Positions 25,202-34,868 of a stretch of 36,111 bases of DNA are shown here, piece after piece. The stretch comes from Streptomyces benahoarensis (GTDB taxonomy: Bacteria > Actinomycetota > Actinomycetes > Streptomycetales > Streptomycetaceae): the NCBI RefSeq assembly GCF_007280575.1, contig NZ_VKJP01000027.1:1-36111 (forward strand). Direction: 5' to 3'. The notes under the pieces were generated by a model, which saw nothing but the letters and a program-made list of their open reading frames with translations, made no database searches and was not told the origin of the DNA. Position 1 is the first letter of the stretch, and each line of letters opens with the position of its first letter. Position numbers and translations under genes: made by a program.

Positions 25202-25774
25202 TCAGGCCAGGAGGAACGCCGCGGCGGTGGCGGCGCCGAGGGATGCGCCAGCCACCGTCTGGGCGACGGTGTGATACGTCAGTGCCACACGGGACCAGCA
25301 CACGGCTGCGGTGAGGAGGTAGGCGAGCAGCCACCACGATGAGTGGACGACGGCGAGCATCGCGACGACGGCGGAAGCCACCGCGCTGTCCACGCTGATC
25401 TTCCAGACCGTGTTGATGGTCAGGAGGCCGATGGTCATGGCCCACAGGGCAAGCATCGCGATGAGGATGCCGGTCGGCGCACGTCCAAGGACCATGGCGA
25501 GCGAACCGAGGCCGATGGACGCCAGGATGACGACGAAGATGGGGGCCCGCTTCGTGCGGTCCACCACGTGACGGTCCCCCCAGGTGCCCCGCTTGCGCTC
25601 CCACTCGATGTAGGCCGCGGGGATGATGCCGGCGCACAGCGCGCCGAGCAGGCCCCAGGGGATGCCGGTCCAGTCGCCAGCCGCTGCGATGCCGATGCCG
25701 AGCATGCCGGCCAGCAGGACATTGCGAGGCTGGAGTATGTCGGTAACGGTCCTGGCCGCCGTGGTGATGGTCAT
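25202..25774 (-). CDS. PAP2-like integral membrane protein
   Basis: This 190-residue membrane protein has about six hydrophobic helices. GDRHVVDRTKRAPIFV and WKISVDSAVASA are followed by WSRVALTYHTVAQTVAGASL, which resembles PAP2 phosphatase motif 3 (SR-x5-H). The final Asp of that motif is replaced by Gln, and motif 2 lacks the usual S-x-H. It is probably a non-catalytic or divergent relative of lipid phosphatases. Related proteins are common in Streptomyces without known role. Its ATG overlaps the TGA of the upstream fragment in an ATGA pair, so the two were once an operon. Confidence 0.72.
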   Translation of the reverse strand: MTITTAARTVTDILQPRNVLLAGMLGIGIAAAGDWTGIPWGLLGALCAGIIPAAYIEWERKRGTWGDRHVVDRTKRAPIFVVILASIGLGSLAMVLGRAPTGILIAMLALWAMTIGLLTINTVWKISVDSAVASAVVAMLAVVHSSWWLLAYLLTAAVCWSRVALTYHTVAQTVAGASLGAATAAAFLLA

Positions 25775-25975
25775 GCGGTTGCTCCTGCGGTGGCGAGCAG
25801 GCGCTGCGCCTGGGATGGGTCGGTCTTCCGATAGGCATTGGCGACGTGCCGCAACCAGGCGACTTCGCCGTCCTGGTCAGTGGCCTGCTGCTCGAACGCC
25901 GCGACCGGACCCGCAGGCGCCCCTCCCGCCTTGGCTGCGAGCGCGGCTTTGATCCAGTATGCCTGAGCGACAGCA
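25771..25975 (-). pseudogene. C-terminal fragment of an unrecognised gene, upstream of the PAP2-like gene
   Basis: The frame ends AQAYWIKAALAAKAGG, AAFEQQATDQDGEVAWL and RHVANAYRKTDPSQAQRLL, with its stop overlapping the PAP2-like start. It is alpha-helical and gene-like in codon use. Upstream of about 25975 the frame turns into unrelated low-quality sequence, so the 5' part of the gene has been replaced. I do not recognise the family. Confidence 0.5.
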
Positions 25976-26016
25976 CTGTGGGCTTGCGGCCTCCCGCGGC
26001 CGGACGGAACGCCACC

Positions 26017-26350
26017 GTGCCGCAGGTTCTCGGCGTGGCGAACTCCCTTGCGTTCCGGGTTGGGCCCGAGAGAGACCCCGCCGAAGTGATGTGCCGTTCC
26101 CACCGGTTCGCCGCGGTGGTGCTGCCGGCGTTGCTCGGCGAGCTGCCGGAGGCCGCAGCTGTCGCAGAGTCGGTGCTCGCGGTGCTCACGGAGCTGGTCG
26201 ACGTCATCGCGCGGCACCGCGCGAGCGTCGACCTGGCAGTCCGGATCTCGTTCGACGCGGGTGCACACCGACCCGACGTGATTACCCGACGGCGGTCCGT
26301 CGTCTTCGTCCTCCACCGCTGGCGGGCTGGACCTGCCGCAGATCCTCGTG
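26017..26350 (+). pseudogene. Possible RsbW-like ATPase fragment
   Basis: From a GTG at 26017 the frame reads LAFRVGPERDPAEVMCRSHR, FAAVVLPALLGELPEAA, AESVLAVLTELVDVIARH and VDLAVRISFD. The order resembles the N-terminal part and N-box helix of histidine-kinase-like ATPases of the RsbW type, but the key Asn of the N box is not clear. Sense is lost after about 26280. This is a weak match and may be an unrelated hypothetical gene. Confidence 0.25.
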
Positions 26351-26379
26351 ATCCTGGCGGCGGGCCGGGGGCCCGGTGC

Positions 26380-26540
26380 GGGGCACGCGGGACGACAAGG
26401 CGTACGAAGGTGCGCCCAGTTGGTCGCCGGACGGGATGTGGATCGCATTCAGCGGGCCTCCGAGACGAACCCCAGCAACGCCTGCGCGACGGCGAGACAT
26501 ACCAGTTCGGAATCGTTCAACTGCGACCCGGCCGAGCCCA
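26380..26540 (+). pseudogene. TolB/PD40 beta-propeller scrap
   Basis: DDKAYEGAPSWSPDGMWIAF carries the WSPDGxWIAF repeat signature of TolB-like beta-propellers. The following blade is out of frame, and nothing before or after extends the domain. It is one blade of a lost protein. Confidence 0.45.
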
Positions 26541-26541
26541 T

Positions 26542-27456
<915 letters not shown>

Positions 27457-27806
27457 TCCCGGACCGGACAGTGGGGGCCCAACCGCTGCATGTCGCCGGG
27501 CGGCCGCCCCGGGCAAAAATTTCGCTCATCGGCGCCGACCATCGATCAAGGAACGAGGCGAAGGCTCATCCAAGCCAAGCCGCAGTCCAAGGCCCGCATC
27601 GATCAAGATCCGGACCATTCCCGGCCAACGACTCCGACGAGGTATCCATGACTGCTATGTGCGCAGGTCAGCGATGCGCCGCCGTCCCACCAGCGGACGA
27701 AGAACCTGCCGGTGGGCCCTGCCTGGCCCGCACAGTCACGCAGCGTAGCTAGCAGCGCCTCAGGGGGACGGCTTCCGCCGGTACCCCGTCGCGCTGCACG
27801 GGCCAT

Positions 27807-27857
27807 CCCTGGGGAGAATCTGGGGAGTTTGGGCGGCGCTGGGGAGCGCGTGGGGAG
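27807..27857 (+). repeat. Iteron-like TGGGGAG cluster with direct-repeat copy 1
   Basis: TGGGGAG occurs four times at 27810, 27821, 27840 and 27851, in two pairs with 11-bp centre spacing. The first 24 bases (27807-27830) recur exactly at 28156-28179. Paired sites one helical turn apart suggest protein binding, for example integrase arm sites or a regulator. The rest of 27457-27955 holds no supportable gene. Confidence 0.6.
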
Positions 27858-27955
27858 AATCGACTGTGCAACGCGGCATGAGCCTGAAAGGCGCTGAAAG
27901 ATCCATCTCCACAGGTCAGAGGCCCAGATGACCACATCACCCCAGGTCAGGGCGG

Positions 27956-28072
27956 CTAGGTAGACAACTTCATGACATACGTGCCGAGGTCGTCGGCCTC
28001 GACGATCCCCGGCAGCGATCCGCCCTCCCGCAGGGGCGTGACATAGCGGGTCGCGATGACTTCTGTCAGCAT
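27956..28072 (-). pseudogene. HipA-family kinase N-terminal fragment (38 codons)
   Basis: From an ATG at 28072 with GGGGAA just upstream, the frame reads MLTEVIATRYVTPLREGG, SLPGIVEADDLGTYVMK and then LST and a stop. It matches the start of actinobacterial HipA-like kinases, in which this strand pair leads to the ATP-binding core. Everything after residue 36 is gone. It lies between the two copies of the 24-bp direct repeat. Confidence 0.7.
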
Positions 28073-28155
28073 TTCCCCAGGCTATACGGCATCACTCCCT
28101 GCAGATCCACGGACCGAGGTCGGGGCCGTAGAGCCGGAGGAATCACCCCGATCCG

Positions 28156-28179
28156 CCCTGGGGAGAATCTGGGGAGTTT
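28156..28179 (+). repeat. 24-bp direct repeat copy 2
   Basis: This is an exact copy of 27807-27830, 349 bp downstream, and again holds two TGGGGAG heptamers 11 bp apart. The block between the repeats carries the HipA fragment. Confidence 0.85.
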
Positions 28180-28487
28180 TGGCCGACGACCCGCTCCCCG
28201 AGGAAGCCGTCGACCACAGCGCGGCCCCGATTCCCAGCTTCCGGAACGTCATGCCGCACATGTTCCGCACGCCGGCCATGCCGCACTGGGCCGAGTTCGC
28301 CACCCTGCTGGCCACCATCTACGTCTCGGACCGGCTGTACTCCCTGACCGTCGCCGATCAGTTCGCGCACTGGAACCAGTGGGTGCGCCCGCTCCCCTTC
28401 GCCCTCGCCTCGATCGCGCTGCTCGTCTTCGTCGTGATGCCGGGGCCGCCCACCTCTGGACGGCCCGGTACACAGCCCCGTCACTGA
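28180..28487 (+). pseudogene. Fragment of an unrecognised membrane protein
   Basis: The frame VLADDPLPEEAVDHSAAPIP, FRNVMPHMFRTPAMPHWAEF, ATLLATIYVSDRLYSLTV and PFALASIALLVFVVMP is gene-like and has two hydrophobic segments. It starts just after direct-repeat copy 2 without a clear start codon and ends in filler after VVMP, so both ends are probably lost. I do not recognise the family. The C-terminal helix pair is loosely like membrane tails found on some monooxygenase-domain proteins. Confidence 0.4.
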
Positions 28488-28687
28488 CAGCCACCCGATG
28501 GCTGGTCGCTAAACACCCCCGGGCTCTCGGCGTTCACGCCGCCGCCCCGTGCACACCGTGGCGGCCCGGCCAGTCCACTGTGTTTCAACTGGCCCTGTTC
28601 TCTTGCGACAGACACCCCGTGGGATGAGCCTGCCTCCGCTGAGCAGCGAAGGCAGGCCCCGTCTGCTCCCGCTACGAAAGGCCCCTG

Positions 28688-29539
28688 ATGACCATGCCGC
28701 GCACCCGCTCGTTCATGCAGGTCGACGTGTTCTCCGCTCTTCCCTATCGCGGTAACCCGGTCGCGGTCGTCTTGGACGGCACGGACGACCTGACTGAACA
28801 GGACATGCAGCGCCTGGCCCGCTGGACGAACCTGTCCGAGACCACGTTCGTGCTGCCGCCCACCGCCCCGGAGGCGGACTACCGGCTACGGATCTTCACG
28901 CCCCAGAACGAGCTGCCGTTCGCCGGGCACCCCACCCTCGGCTCCGCGCGCGCCTGGCTGGAGGGCGGCGGCATACCCCGGCACGCCGACCGGATCGTGC
29001 AGGAATGCGCCGCCGGCCTGGTCACCGTGCGCCGCAGCGAGGACGCCCTGTCCTTCGCCGCCCCGCCCCGGATCCGCGACGGCGTGCTCGACGACGCCTA
29101 CCTGAACCAGATCGTCGCCGCGTTCGGCATCACGCGCGAGCAGGTCCTGGCCCACCAGTGGGTGGACAACGGGCCCGGCTGGGCGGTGATCCAGTTGGCC
29201 ACCGCGAGGGAGGTCCTCGCCCTCGAACCCGACCTGTCCCACATCCCGGCCGCGATGGTCGGCGCGATCGGGGCCCATCCCGAAGGATCCGAGCATCACT
29301 TCGAGATGCGCACCTTCGCCCCTGGCGCCGGCGTTCCCGAGGACCCCGCGTGCGGCAGCATGAACGCCGCCGTCGGTCAGTGGCTCACCAGCACCGGCGC
29401 CGCACCCACCACCTACCGGGTCTCCCAGGGCACACGGCTGCAACGGGCCGCCAGCATCGAGATCACCGCGGAGGCGGACGGCACCGTCTGGGTCAGCGGT
29501 GCCGCCACCATCTGCATCCGGGGCTCCATCACCGTGTGA
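28688..29539 (+). CDS. PhzF-family isomerase
   Basis: This 283-residue protein is of the PhzF/diaminopimelate-epimerase fold. FMQVDVFSALPYRGNPVAVV opens the protein. The catalytic Glu E51 is in NLSETTFVLPP, GHPT is at 80-83 in NELPFAGHPTLGSA, and the second half carries EDPACGSMNAAVG. Length and order fit complete family members. PhzF itself isomerises a phenazine precursor, but most homologues have no known substrate and no phenazine genes are nearby. The ATG at 28688 follows AAAGG. A hairpin terminator follows the stop. It is one of the few complete genes in this part. Confidence 0.9.
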   Translation: MTMPRTRSFMQVDVFSALPYRGNPVAVVLDGTDDLTEQDMQRLARWTNLSETTFVLPPTAPEADYRLRIFTPQNELPFAGHPTLGSARAWLEGGGIPRHADRIVQECAAGLVTVRRSEDALSFAAPPRIRDGVLDDAYLNQIVAAFGITREQVLAHQWVDNGPGWAVIQLATAREVLALEPDLSHIPAAMVGAIGAHPEGSEHHFEMRTFAPGAGVPEDPACGSMNAAVGQWLTSTGAAPTTYRVSQGTRLQRAASIEITAEADGTVWVSGAATICIRGSITV

Positions 29540-29556
29540 AGGCCCACTCGTCCAAG

Positions 29557-29602
29557 CCCCGTGGCACTCACCGGTCCCCGGCGACAGGCGACTGCCACGG
29601 GG
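29557..29602 (+). terminator. Hairpin terminator after the PhzF-like gene
   Basis: CCCCGTGGCA (29557-29566) pairs perfectly with TGCCACGGGG (29593-29602). The 26-base loop can fold further. Confidence 0.65.
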
Positions 29603-29634
29603 TGCCGGCCTGGGCAGGGCGGGGCTGTCATGCG

Positions 29635-30264
29635 GTGAACCAGCGGCCCGCGGACTTCGGCATCGACGTGGTGTGGCACAGCGCGACCAAGTACCTCAAC
29701 GGTCACTCCGATGTCTCCGCCGGAGTGCTGGCCGGACCGGCGAAGATCCTGGACCGCATCTGGGACACCAGCCTGCTCACCGGCGCCACCCTCGGCCCGA
29801 TCGACGCCTGGCTGCTGCTGCGCGGCATACGCACCTTGCCGCTGCGGATGCCGCGGCACAACGACAACGGCCTGGCGCTCGCCGAGGCGCTGAGCACGCA
29901 CCCGGCCGTGACGCAAGTGCACTACCCCGGCCTGCCCACCCACCCTCAACACAAGCTCGCTGCCGACCAGATGAACGGATTCGGCGGAGTGCTCAGCGTC
30001 GAGTTCACCGGCGGATTCGAGATGGCCGACGCCTTCCTGGGACACCTGCGCTACCCCCGCCGCTCGGCCAGCCTCGGCGGCGTGGAATCACTCGCCGTGC
30101 ACCCCGCGTCCATGTGGGCCGGAATGCTCAGCGACGAACAGCTCACCGAAGCCGTTCCGCCGGGCCTGGTGCGGCTGGCGGCCGGCACGGAGGACACCGC
30201 CGACCTGGTCGCCGACGCGCTCGCCGCGGCCGACGCCGTACTCGTCCAAGCCGTAACCGCCTGA
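29635..30264 (+). pseudogene. C-terminal half of a Cys/Met-metabolism PLP enzyme (cystathionine gamma-synthase/lyase family)
   Basis: The frame begins NQRPADFGIDVVWHSATKYL with the PLP-binding lysine in SATKYLNGHSD. It continues LLLRGIRTLPLRMPRHNDNG, VTQVHYPGLPTHPQH, GGVLSVEFTGG, SLGGVESLAVHPASM and VRLAAGTEDTADLV to a natural stop. These are the second half of trans-sulfuration enzymes, normally about 390 residues. The first 190 residues, with the cofactor-phosphate and dimer contacts, are missing. A GTG at 29635 could start translation, but a working enzyme is unlikely. Confidence 0.85.
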
Positions 30265-30355
30265 ACGGCTGTCGTGCGAGGCAGCGCCCACGCCACTGCC
30301 TGCCCACCCCCACTGCAACCTGCCCGTGAACCACCCCGAAGTGAAGGAGCCGCCC

Positions 30356-30982
30356 ATGAAGATCCTGCTTTCCGGCGGCACCGTGGTCAGCATGGACCCG
30401 GCAGTCGGCGACCTCGACCGCGGTGACGTACTGATCGAAGACGGCGTCGTCACCGCGGTGGCCGAGCGCATCGACGCGCCGGACGCCGAAGTGATCGACG
30501 CGAGCGACCGGATCGTCATGCCCGGCTTCGTCGACAACCACCGCCACGCCTGGCAGACCGCTTTCCGCGGCATCGGCGCCGACTGGACCTTCCCCCAGTG
30601 GGCCACAGCCATGCACGCCACGGTCAAACCCCATTACACGCCCGAGGACGTCTACGCGGGCACGCTCCTCGGCCGGCTGGAGGCCCTGCACTCCGGCGTG
30701 ACCACGATGCTGGACTGGTACCACGTCGCGCAGGGGCACGAGCACGAAGACGCCGCCATCGCCGCACTACGCGACACGCCGGGACGGTCAATCTTCTGCC
30801 TCGGCGCTGGATGGGGCAGCCCCGACCTCGTCGACGACGACATCCGCCGCGTCCGCTCCGGCATCGCCGAAGACGGCCTGGTCACCATGGCGCTCGGGCT
30901 GCGCGGCCCCGAGGCCACCAGCGTCGACACCGTCGCTCAGGAGCTGAAGCCCGGTGCGGCCACCGCTCGCCCTGGGCACTGA
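30356..30982 (+). pseudogene. Amidohydrolase (TrzA/ATZ-like), N-terminal part only
   Basis: The ATG at 30356 follows AAGGAG by 6 nt, so the 5' end is natural. The frame gives the opening beta-sandwich MKILLSGGTVVSMDP, then VMPGFVDNHRHAWQTAFRG with the first metal-binding pair H62 and H64. GVTTMLDWYHVAQGHEHEDA and LGLRGPEATSVDTVAQELKP follow. At about 30950 the sequence jumps into the ferredoxin-reductase gene on the opposite strand. The remaining metal ligands and half the barrel are missing (about 200 of roughly 460 residues), so it is inactive. Confidence 0.85.
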
Positions 30983-32192
30983 CCATGTTGTGTGCGGCGA
31001 TCTCCGCCTGGGCGACCGCGTTGCCCCAGTGCTCAAGGGCCAGATACTGGTAGTCGTAGACGGGGTGGGGGCAGCGGGCCACGTCGCCGGCGACGAACAC
31101 ATCGTCGGAAACGACGCCGTTGACGTCGACAGCGCGGCACCCTGCATCGCACGCCACCCCCCAGTCACCTGCCGCCAGCCCCGAGCCTTCCAGCCATTCG
31201 ACGTTGCGGATACTGCCGAGCGCGGCCACCGCCACATCGACATCCAGGACGCTCCCGTCGGACAGCCGGGCCCGCCGCAGCCGCCCGTTCCCATCCCCCT
31301 CCAACGCCTCGACCTGAACACCGCACCGCAAGTCGACCCCGTGGTCACGCTGCATCTGCGCCGCGACACCGCCGATCACCGCGCCCAGCGCCCCAACCAG
31401 TGGGGGCAGCCCCCGCTCGGCGACCGTCACCGGCACACCCAGCTCACGGCAGGCGGAGGCGACCTCACAGCCGGTGAACCCGCCACCGATGACCAGCACC
31501 CGGCCCGGACCGGCATTCAGCCTTCGCCGCAGCCCGTCCGCGTCGTCCGGGGTGCGCAGCACGAACAGCCCGTCGAGCCCGGCCTCTGCCTCGTTCGGCC
31601 ACGGGCGGGCCCGCACCCCGGTGGCGATGAGCAACCGGTCGAATCCCACCTTCTCGCGGTCAGCCAGAACCACCTGCTTGCCGCCCAGGTCAAGACCTCT
31701 GGCCGCGACTCCCAGCCGCCCGTGCACGCCGATCTCGTCGCGGCGGGGAAGCGCGGTCCGCCCCGCATCAGCCTGGCCCATGAGGACCTGCTTGGACAAC
31801 GGCGGCCGGTCGTAAGGGGGTTGAGGCTCGTCCCCGATCACGGTCAGCGAGCCGGTGAAGCCCTCCCGGCGCAGCGTCCACCCCGCCCGCAGCCCAGCCA
31901 GGGACGCCCCGACAATGACAATACGTCCGGTGCGCCTGAACGCCTCCTCCGCGCTTTGGGCGGCCACCTGCGGCTCGGGCCCGGACTGCCGCTTCCGGGC
32001 GTCCTCCCGTTCGAGGAAGATGGCCTGGACCGGGCAGGCCGCCGCCGCCCGCGCGATCTTCTCCCGCTGCGCGTCGTCCGGATCGGGGTCGTACAGCAGC
32101 GCCTCATCCCCCCGTATGGTGAACACATCCGGCGCGGCGAAGGCGCACTGTGCGTATCCCTGGCACCGCGTGAGATCAACGACGATCTTCAT
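30882..32192 (-). CDS. Ferredoxin-ferredoxin reductase fusion, C-terminus cut
   Basis: A 3Fe-4S type ferredoxin forms residues 1-65, with C10, C16 (five residues between) and C53 in AAACPVQAIF. It is fused to a rubredoxin/ferredoxin-reductase-type flavoprotein. The FAD motif is IVIVGASLAGLRAG near 91-104, YDRPPLSKQVLMG follows, the NAD motif is VLVIGGGFTGCEVASACREL, and DDVFVAGDVARCPHP is the second FAD contact. Such proteins feed electrons to cytochrome P450s. Homology ends at NMVSAQGERW (about 30965), so the C-terminal reductase domain of about 80 residues is lost at the joint with the amidohydrolase. The ATG start follows GGAAGGGG by 8 nt. The fusion order is unusual but known in actinobacteria. 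Confidence 0.85.
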   Translation of the reverse strand: MKIVVDLTRCQGYAQCAFAAPDVFTIRGDEALLYDPDPDDAQREKIARAAAACPVQAIFLEREDARKRQSGPEPQVAAQSAEEAFRRTGRIVIVGASLAGLRAGWTLRREGFTGSLTVIGDEPQPPYDRPPLSKQVLMGQADAGRTALPRRDEIGVHGRLGVAARGLDLGGKQVVLADREKVGFDRLLIATGVRARPWPNEAEAGLDGLFVLRTPDDADGLRRRLNAGPGRVLVIGGGFTGCEVASACRELGVPVTVAERGLPPLVGALGAVIGGVAAQMQRDHGVDLRCGVQVEALEGDGNGRLRRARLSDGSVLDVDVAVAALGSIRNVEWLEGSGLAAGDWGVACDAGCRAVDVNGVVSDDVFVAGDVARCPHPVYDYQYLALEHWGNAVAQAEIAAHNMVSAQGERWPHRASAPERRCRRWWPRGRAARAPW

Positions 32193-32448
32193 GTGGACGC
32201 CCCTTCCGCACCATGCGGATCGGCCGTTTCGTCACACCCCACGTCGCGTCTGCTCTCTCAGTGGAGCACAGCACGGTGAGGGCCGCATCCTGCCGCGGGC
32301 CGGCCCGCGACACTCTTGCGGAGCTGCGTCCGCATCTGCGTAGCGCCCTTGAGCGCCTGGCGGGCCAGGGCAATCTCGCCGGAATCTGGACCGCCTTGGC
32401 AGCCACAATGGTCACCATGACGCCCGTCGAGCCGTCGGAGGTCCAGAG

Positions 32449-32685
32449 ACGGACACCCGGGCCGCCCTCGCGAATTTGCGGACGAGGCTGGAGGACGCCC
32501 GCGAGGGGCTGGTCCCCGGCATGACCTGCCACCAGGCGAAGGGGAGGGAGTGGGACCGGGTCGGGGTGAGGCTGAAGGAGGCCGACGCGGCCGCGCTCCG
32601 GAGAGGTCTCGACCCCACCGACGAGGCCCACCGCGCGCTCTACGTCGCGCTCACCAGGCCACATCACCTCAGTCTCGCGGTGTAA
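32449..32685 (+). pseudogene. UvrD/Rep-type helicase C-terminal fragment
   Basis: GLVPGMTCHQAKGREWDRV, LDPTDEAHRALYVALTRPHH and LSLAV with a stop match the last motifs (V and VI region) of superfamily 1 helicases, where CHQAKGREWD and RALYVALTRA are conserved. The N-terminal ATPase is absent. The preceding 250 bp between the ferredoxin-reductase start and this fragment has no supportable gene. Confidence 0.75.
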
Positions 32686-32985
32686 GAGGTCCAGGAGCGC
32701 CGACGTGTGCCGGCTGGGCCTCGTACTCGTGGGCCCAGCCGCCGCGATACTCCATCCGCAGTCGGTCAACCGTGGCCGGATCCCTGAGAACACGGCCGGT
32801 GATCGACTACCGGGACCTCGGCGTAGCCGAGGTCATGCAGATCACGGTGGCGCGGGCAGCGGGAGAGCATCGGGCAGTCCCGGATCCCGCGCTTCGTGGG
32901 TTGGCGATGCCTCTTTCGGCATGTGCAGGTTCGGCAGGGTGAAGCCCGTTCCGGCAGGGCTAAAGCTGACTCGGCACTGAGTTTA

Positions 32986-33000
32986 CTGACGCTGCGTCAG
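32986..33000. promoter_or_regulatory. 15-bp palindrome, TetR-operator-like
   Basis: CTGACGC-T-GCGTCAG is a perfect inverted repeat with one central base, inside TTTACTGACGCTGCGTCAGG. This resembles operators of actinobacterial TetR regulators, but no TetR gene or intact target gene is adjacent. The surrounding 32686-33037 stretch contains no gene I can support. Confidence 0.4.
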
Positions 33001-33037
33001 GCTTGAGGTGCTGGATGTCTAGTGCCTGTCTGACGGG

Positions 33038-33450
33038 TTACTGGCCGGAGCCGCGGAAGAAGCTGCCGCGACGGGCGACCGGTTTGGACCTCGTTCTCCG
33101 CCGACCGCCGGCGCCGGCCGCGGACACCATCACAGGCGTTTCCCTCACCGCCTTGCCGCTCGGCCCCGTAGGAGCTCGCGGCCGCAGATAGCAGACCGTG
33201 GCGTGGCACAGCCGCCGGAAGCCGTTGCCGGGGTGGCGCGTGTCGCCCTCCGCCTGTTCCAACACGTCGGCCTCGGGGCGCAAGTCTGCTCCGCCGGGCC
33301 AGTGGCGGCGGACGTTTCGGCGGCGGAGCACTTCACGGCCGCGGGCGGCACCGCATCGGAGTAGGCGCTGGTCAGCGCCGTGAACAGCAAGGTCAACAGT
33401 GCCAGGACCAACAGCATGCGGCCGCGGCCGGTGCTGACGCTGTCACGCAT
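33038..33450 (-). pseudogene. Hypothetical secreted protein, one frameshift
   Basis: An ATG at 33450 with GGGAG 6 nt upstream opens MRDSVSTGRGRMLLVLALLT, then LLFTALTSAYSDAV, a charged start with a hydrophobic core like a signal peptide or membrane anchor. After TSAATGP near 33295 the reading sense passes to another frame, giving ADLRPEADVLEQAEGDTRH, FRRLCHATVCYLRPRAP and a basic tail to the stop at 33038. Codon bias supports both halves. I do not recognise the family. The frame change may be a true lesion or an indel error. Confidence 0.5.
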
Positions 33451-33694
33451 GGAGGTCTCCCAACGCTCTTCCGTGGAAGGCATCCCCGGGGAGAGATCGG
33501 GGTGTTCGGGAGCCATCGGAATGAGTCGGCTGTTCCACTCGTTCCGGGTATGAATTGCATGTCTGAATGCAAGGGGATGAGGTCGGAGCGAGCCGGCTGT
33601 AGTGGGGCGCCGCGGAAACACAACCCGCGGATGCACAGCCGGGGCCGCTCCACCGCCACCTGCGCTGCCTGCACGGCGGGGAGGTGGCCGCGCG

Positions 33695-34642
33695 TCAGAC
33701 GGTCTCGCGGGCGCGGGCGTAGTGACGCGAGAAGCCCGCCAGAGGTTCGTCCTCCGCGTTCCACGGCCAGGGCGTCGCCACGCCGCCGGTGGCGCGCAGC
33801 ACGGTCGCGGCATCGCTCGGCCGCGAGGCCTTGATCAGCGCGTAGGCCAGCAGGTTCAGATCGGCGAGCGCCTCCGCGTGGTGGAGGAATCCGGGGCTCG
33901 GCCAGTAGTGGGCCGCGCGGTCGAGCATGGCGACGGCGTCATGGCGGCGCCAGAACTCCCCGGCACCGAGGGCGGTCACCCCTCCGGAAGCCATGGCGCG
34001 CTGGTGGTTGCGGACGAGCGCGGTGAGCTCCAAGCCGGCCGCGGGGGCGTTCGGCGGCATGACGCGGACGCTGTCGAGCAGGTCCAGCACCTGGCCGCTG
34101 GAGCCGCACTCGTCGGGCGAGAGGTACCCCAGGGCCTGGAGGTGGGCATCCCGGTTCCACGGGTCACGGGCCTTGATCTCGCGCCAGACCGCCGACGGTT
34201 CGGTGGACGGGCGGCGCTCCAGGCGCAGCGTCGCCAGGTACACCGTCCAGGGCGTGGGGTCGGCGGGCAGCAGTTCGGCGGCGAGCCGGCAGGACTCCCG
34301 GGTCGCATCGAGGTCGATCGTGGAACCCTCCTGCCCGGCCTGGAACAGATCCGACCAGGCATGCAGCAGCACAGCGGACTGGTTGCCCGGGTTGCGTTCC
34401 CGCCAGATGCCGGGCAGCGCCCGCCCCGCGGATCCCGCGAGCACCCTCAGGCGGTGCGCCTTGCGGTCCCAGTCCTCACCGGCGTCGTCCAGGACGTCCG
34501 CCATCAAGGCCATGACAGGCGTGTCGAGGGAACCGCGGTCCCAGCACGACTCGACGCGCCGCCGGACCTGCCCCAGGGCGGTGTCGTCGAGTTCGGGTAG
34601 CAAGCGGGGGTGACTGCCTGTGCGGCGTCTGAATACGGGCAT
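33695..34642 (-). CDS. Hypothetical helical-repeat protein
   Basis: This 315-residue protein has strong Streptomyces codon bias and no frame damage. It is rich in paired helices: RLAAELLPADPTPWTVYLAT, DPWNRDAHLQALGYLSPDE and AEALADLNLLAYALI. The WxxYLxxLRLE and DPWNRDAH blocks resemble tetratricopeptide-type proteins of the kind labelled DUF4034 in actinobacteria, which have no known function. I chose the ATG at 34642 (MPVFRRRTGSHP) because the upstream extension has poor codon bias. No signal peptide is seen. It is the only undamaged gene between the PhzF-like gene and the right end. Confidence 0.65.
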   Translation of the reverse strand: MPVFRRRTGSHPRLLPELDDTALGQVRRRVESCWDRGSLDTPVMALMADVLDDAGEDWDRKAHRLRVLAGSAGRALPGIWRERNPGNQSAVLLHAWSDLFQAGQEGSTIDLDATRESCRLAAELLPADPTPWTVYLATLRLERRPSTEPSAVWREIKARDPWNRDAHLQALGYLSPDECGSSGQVLDLLDSVRVMPPNAPAAGLELTALVRNHQRAMASGGVTALGAGEFWRRHDAVAMLDRAAHYWPSPGFLHHAEALADLNLLAYALIKASRPSDAATVLRATGGVATPWPWNAEDEPLAGFSRHYARARETV

Positions 34643-34868
34643 TTCCGCGATGGCCTTCCCGAGGAGATACGGGCGGGACGAAGTTCCGGCATCGTACGGG
34701 CGAGGGGTCAGCGCGCAATCGGCGGCCCGTAATCCGAGACGCGATCGGTGCCCAGGCACGTGCGGGAGCCGCGGAATGACCTTGAATGGGATGCCATTTG
34801 GGCTTTGATGCCTTCATTTACGGCTTGCCGATATTGCTCATGCTCGCACCGTTCAGGTGGGGAGTGGG

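Noticed and set aside
27807..28179. CRISPR-like array from repeated TGGGGAG
   Set aside because: The units are only 7 bp with 4- or 12-bp gaps, and the two 24-bp repeats are too few and far apart. There are no cas genes.
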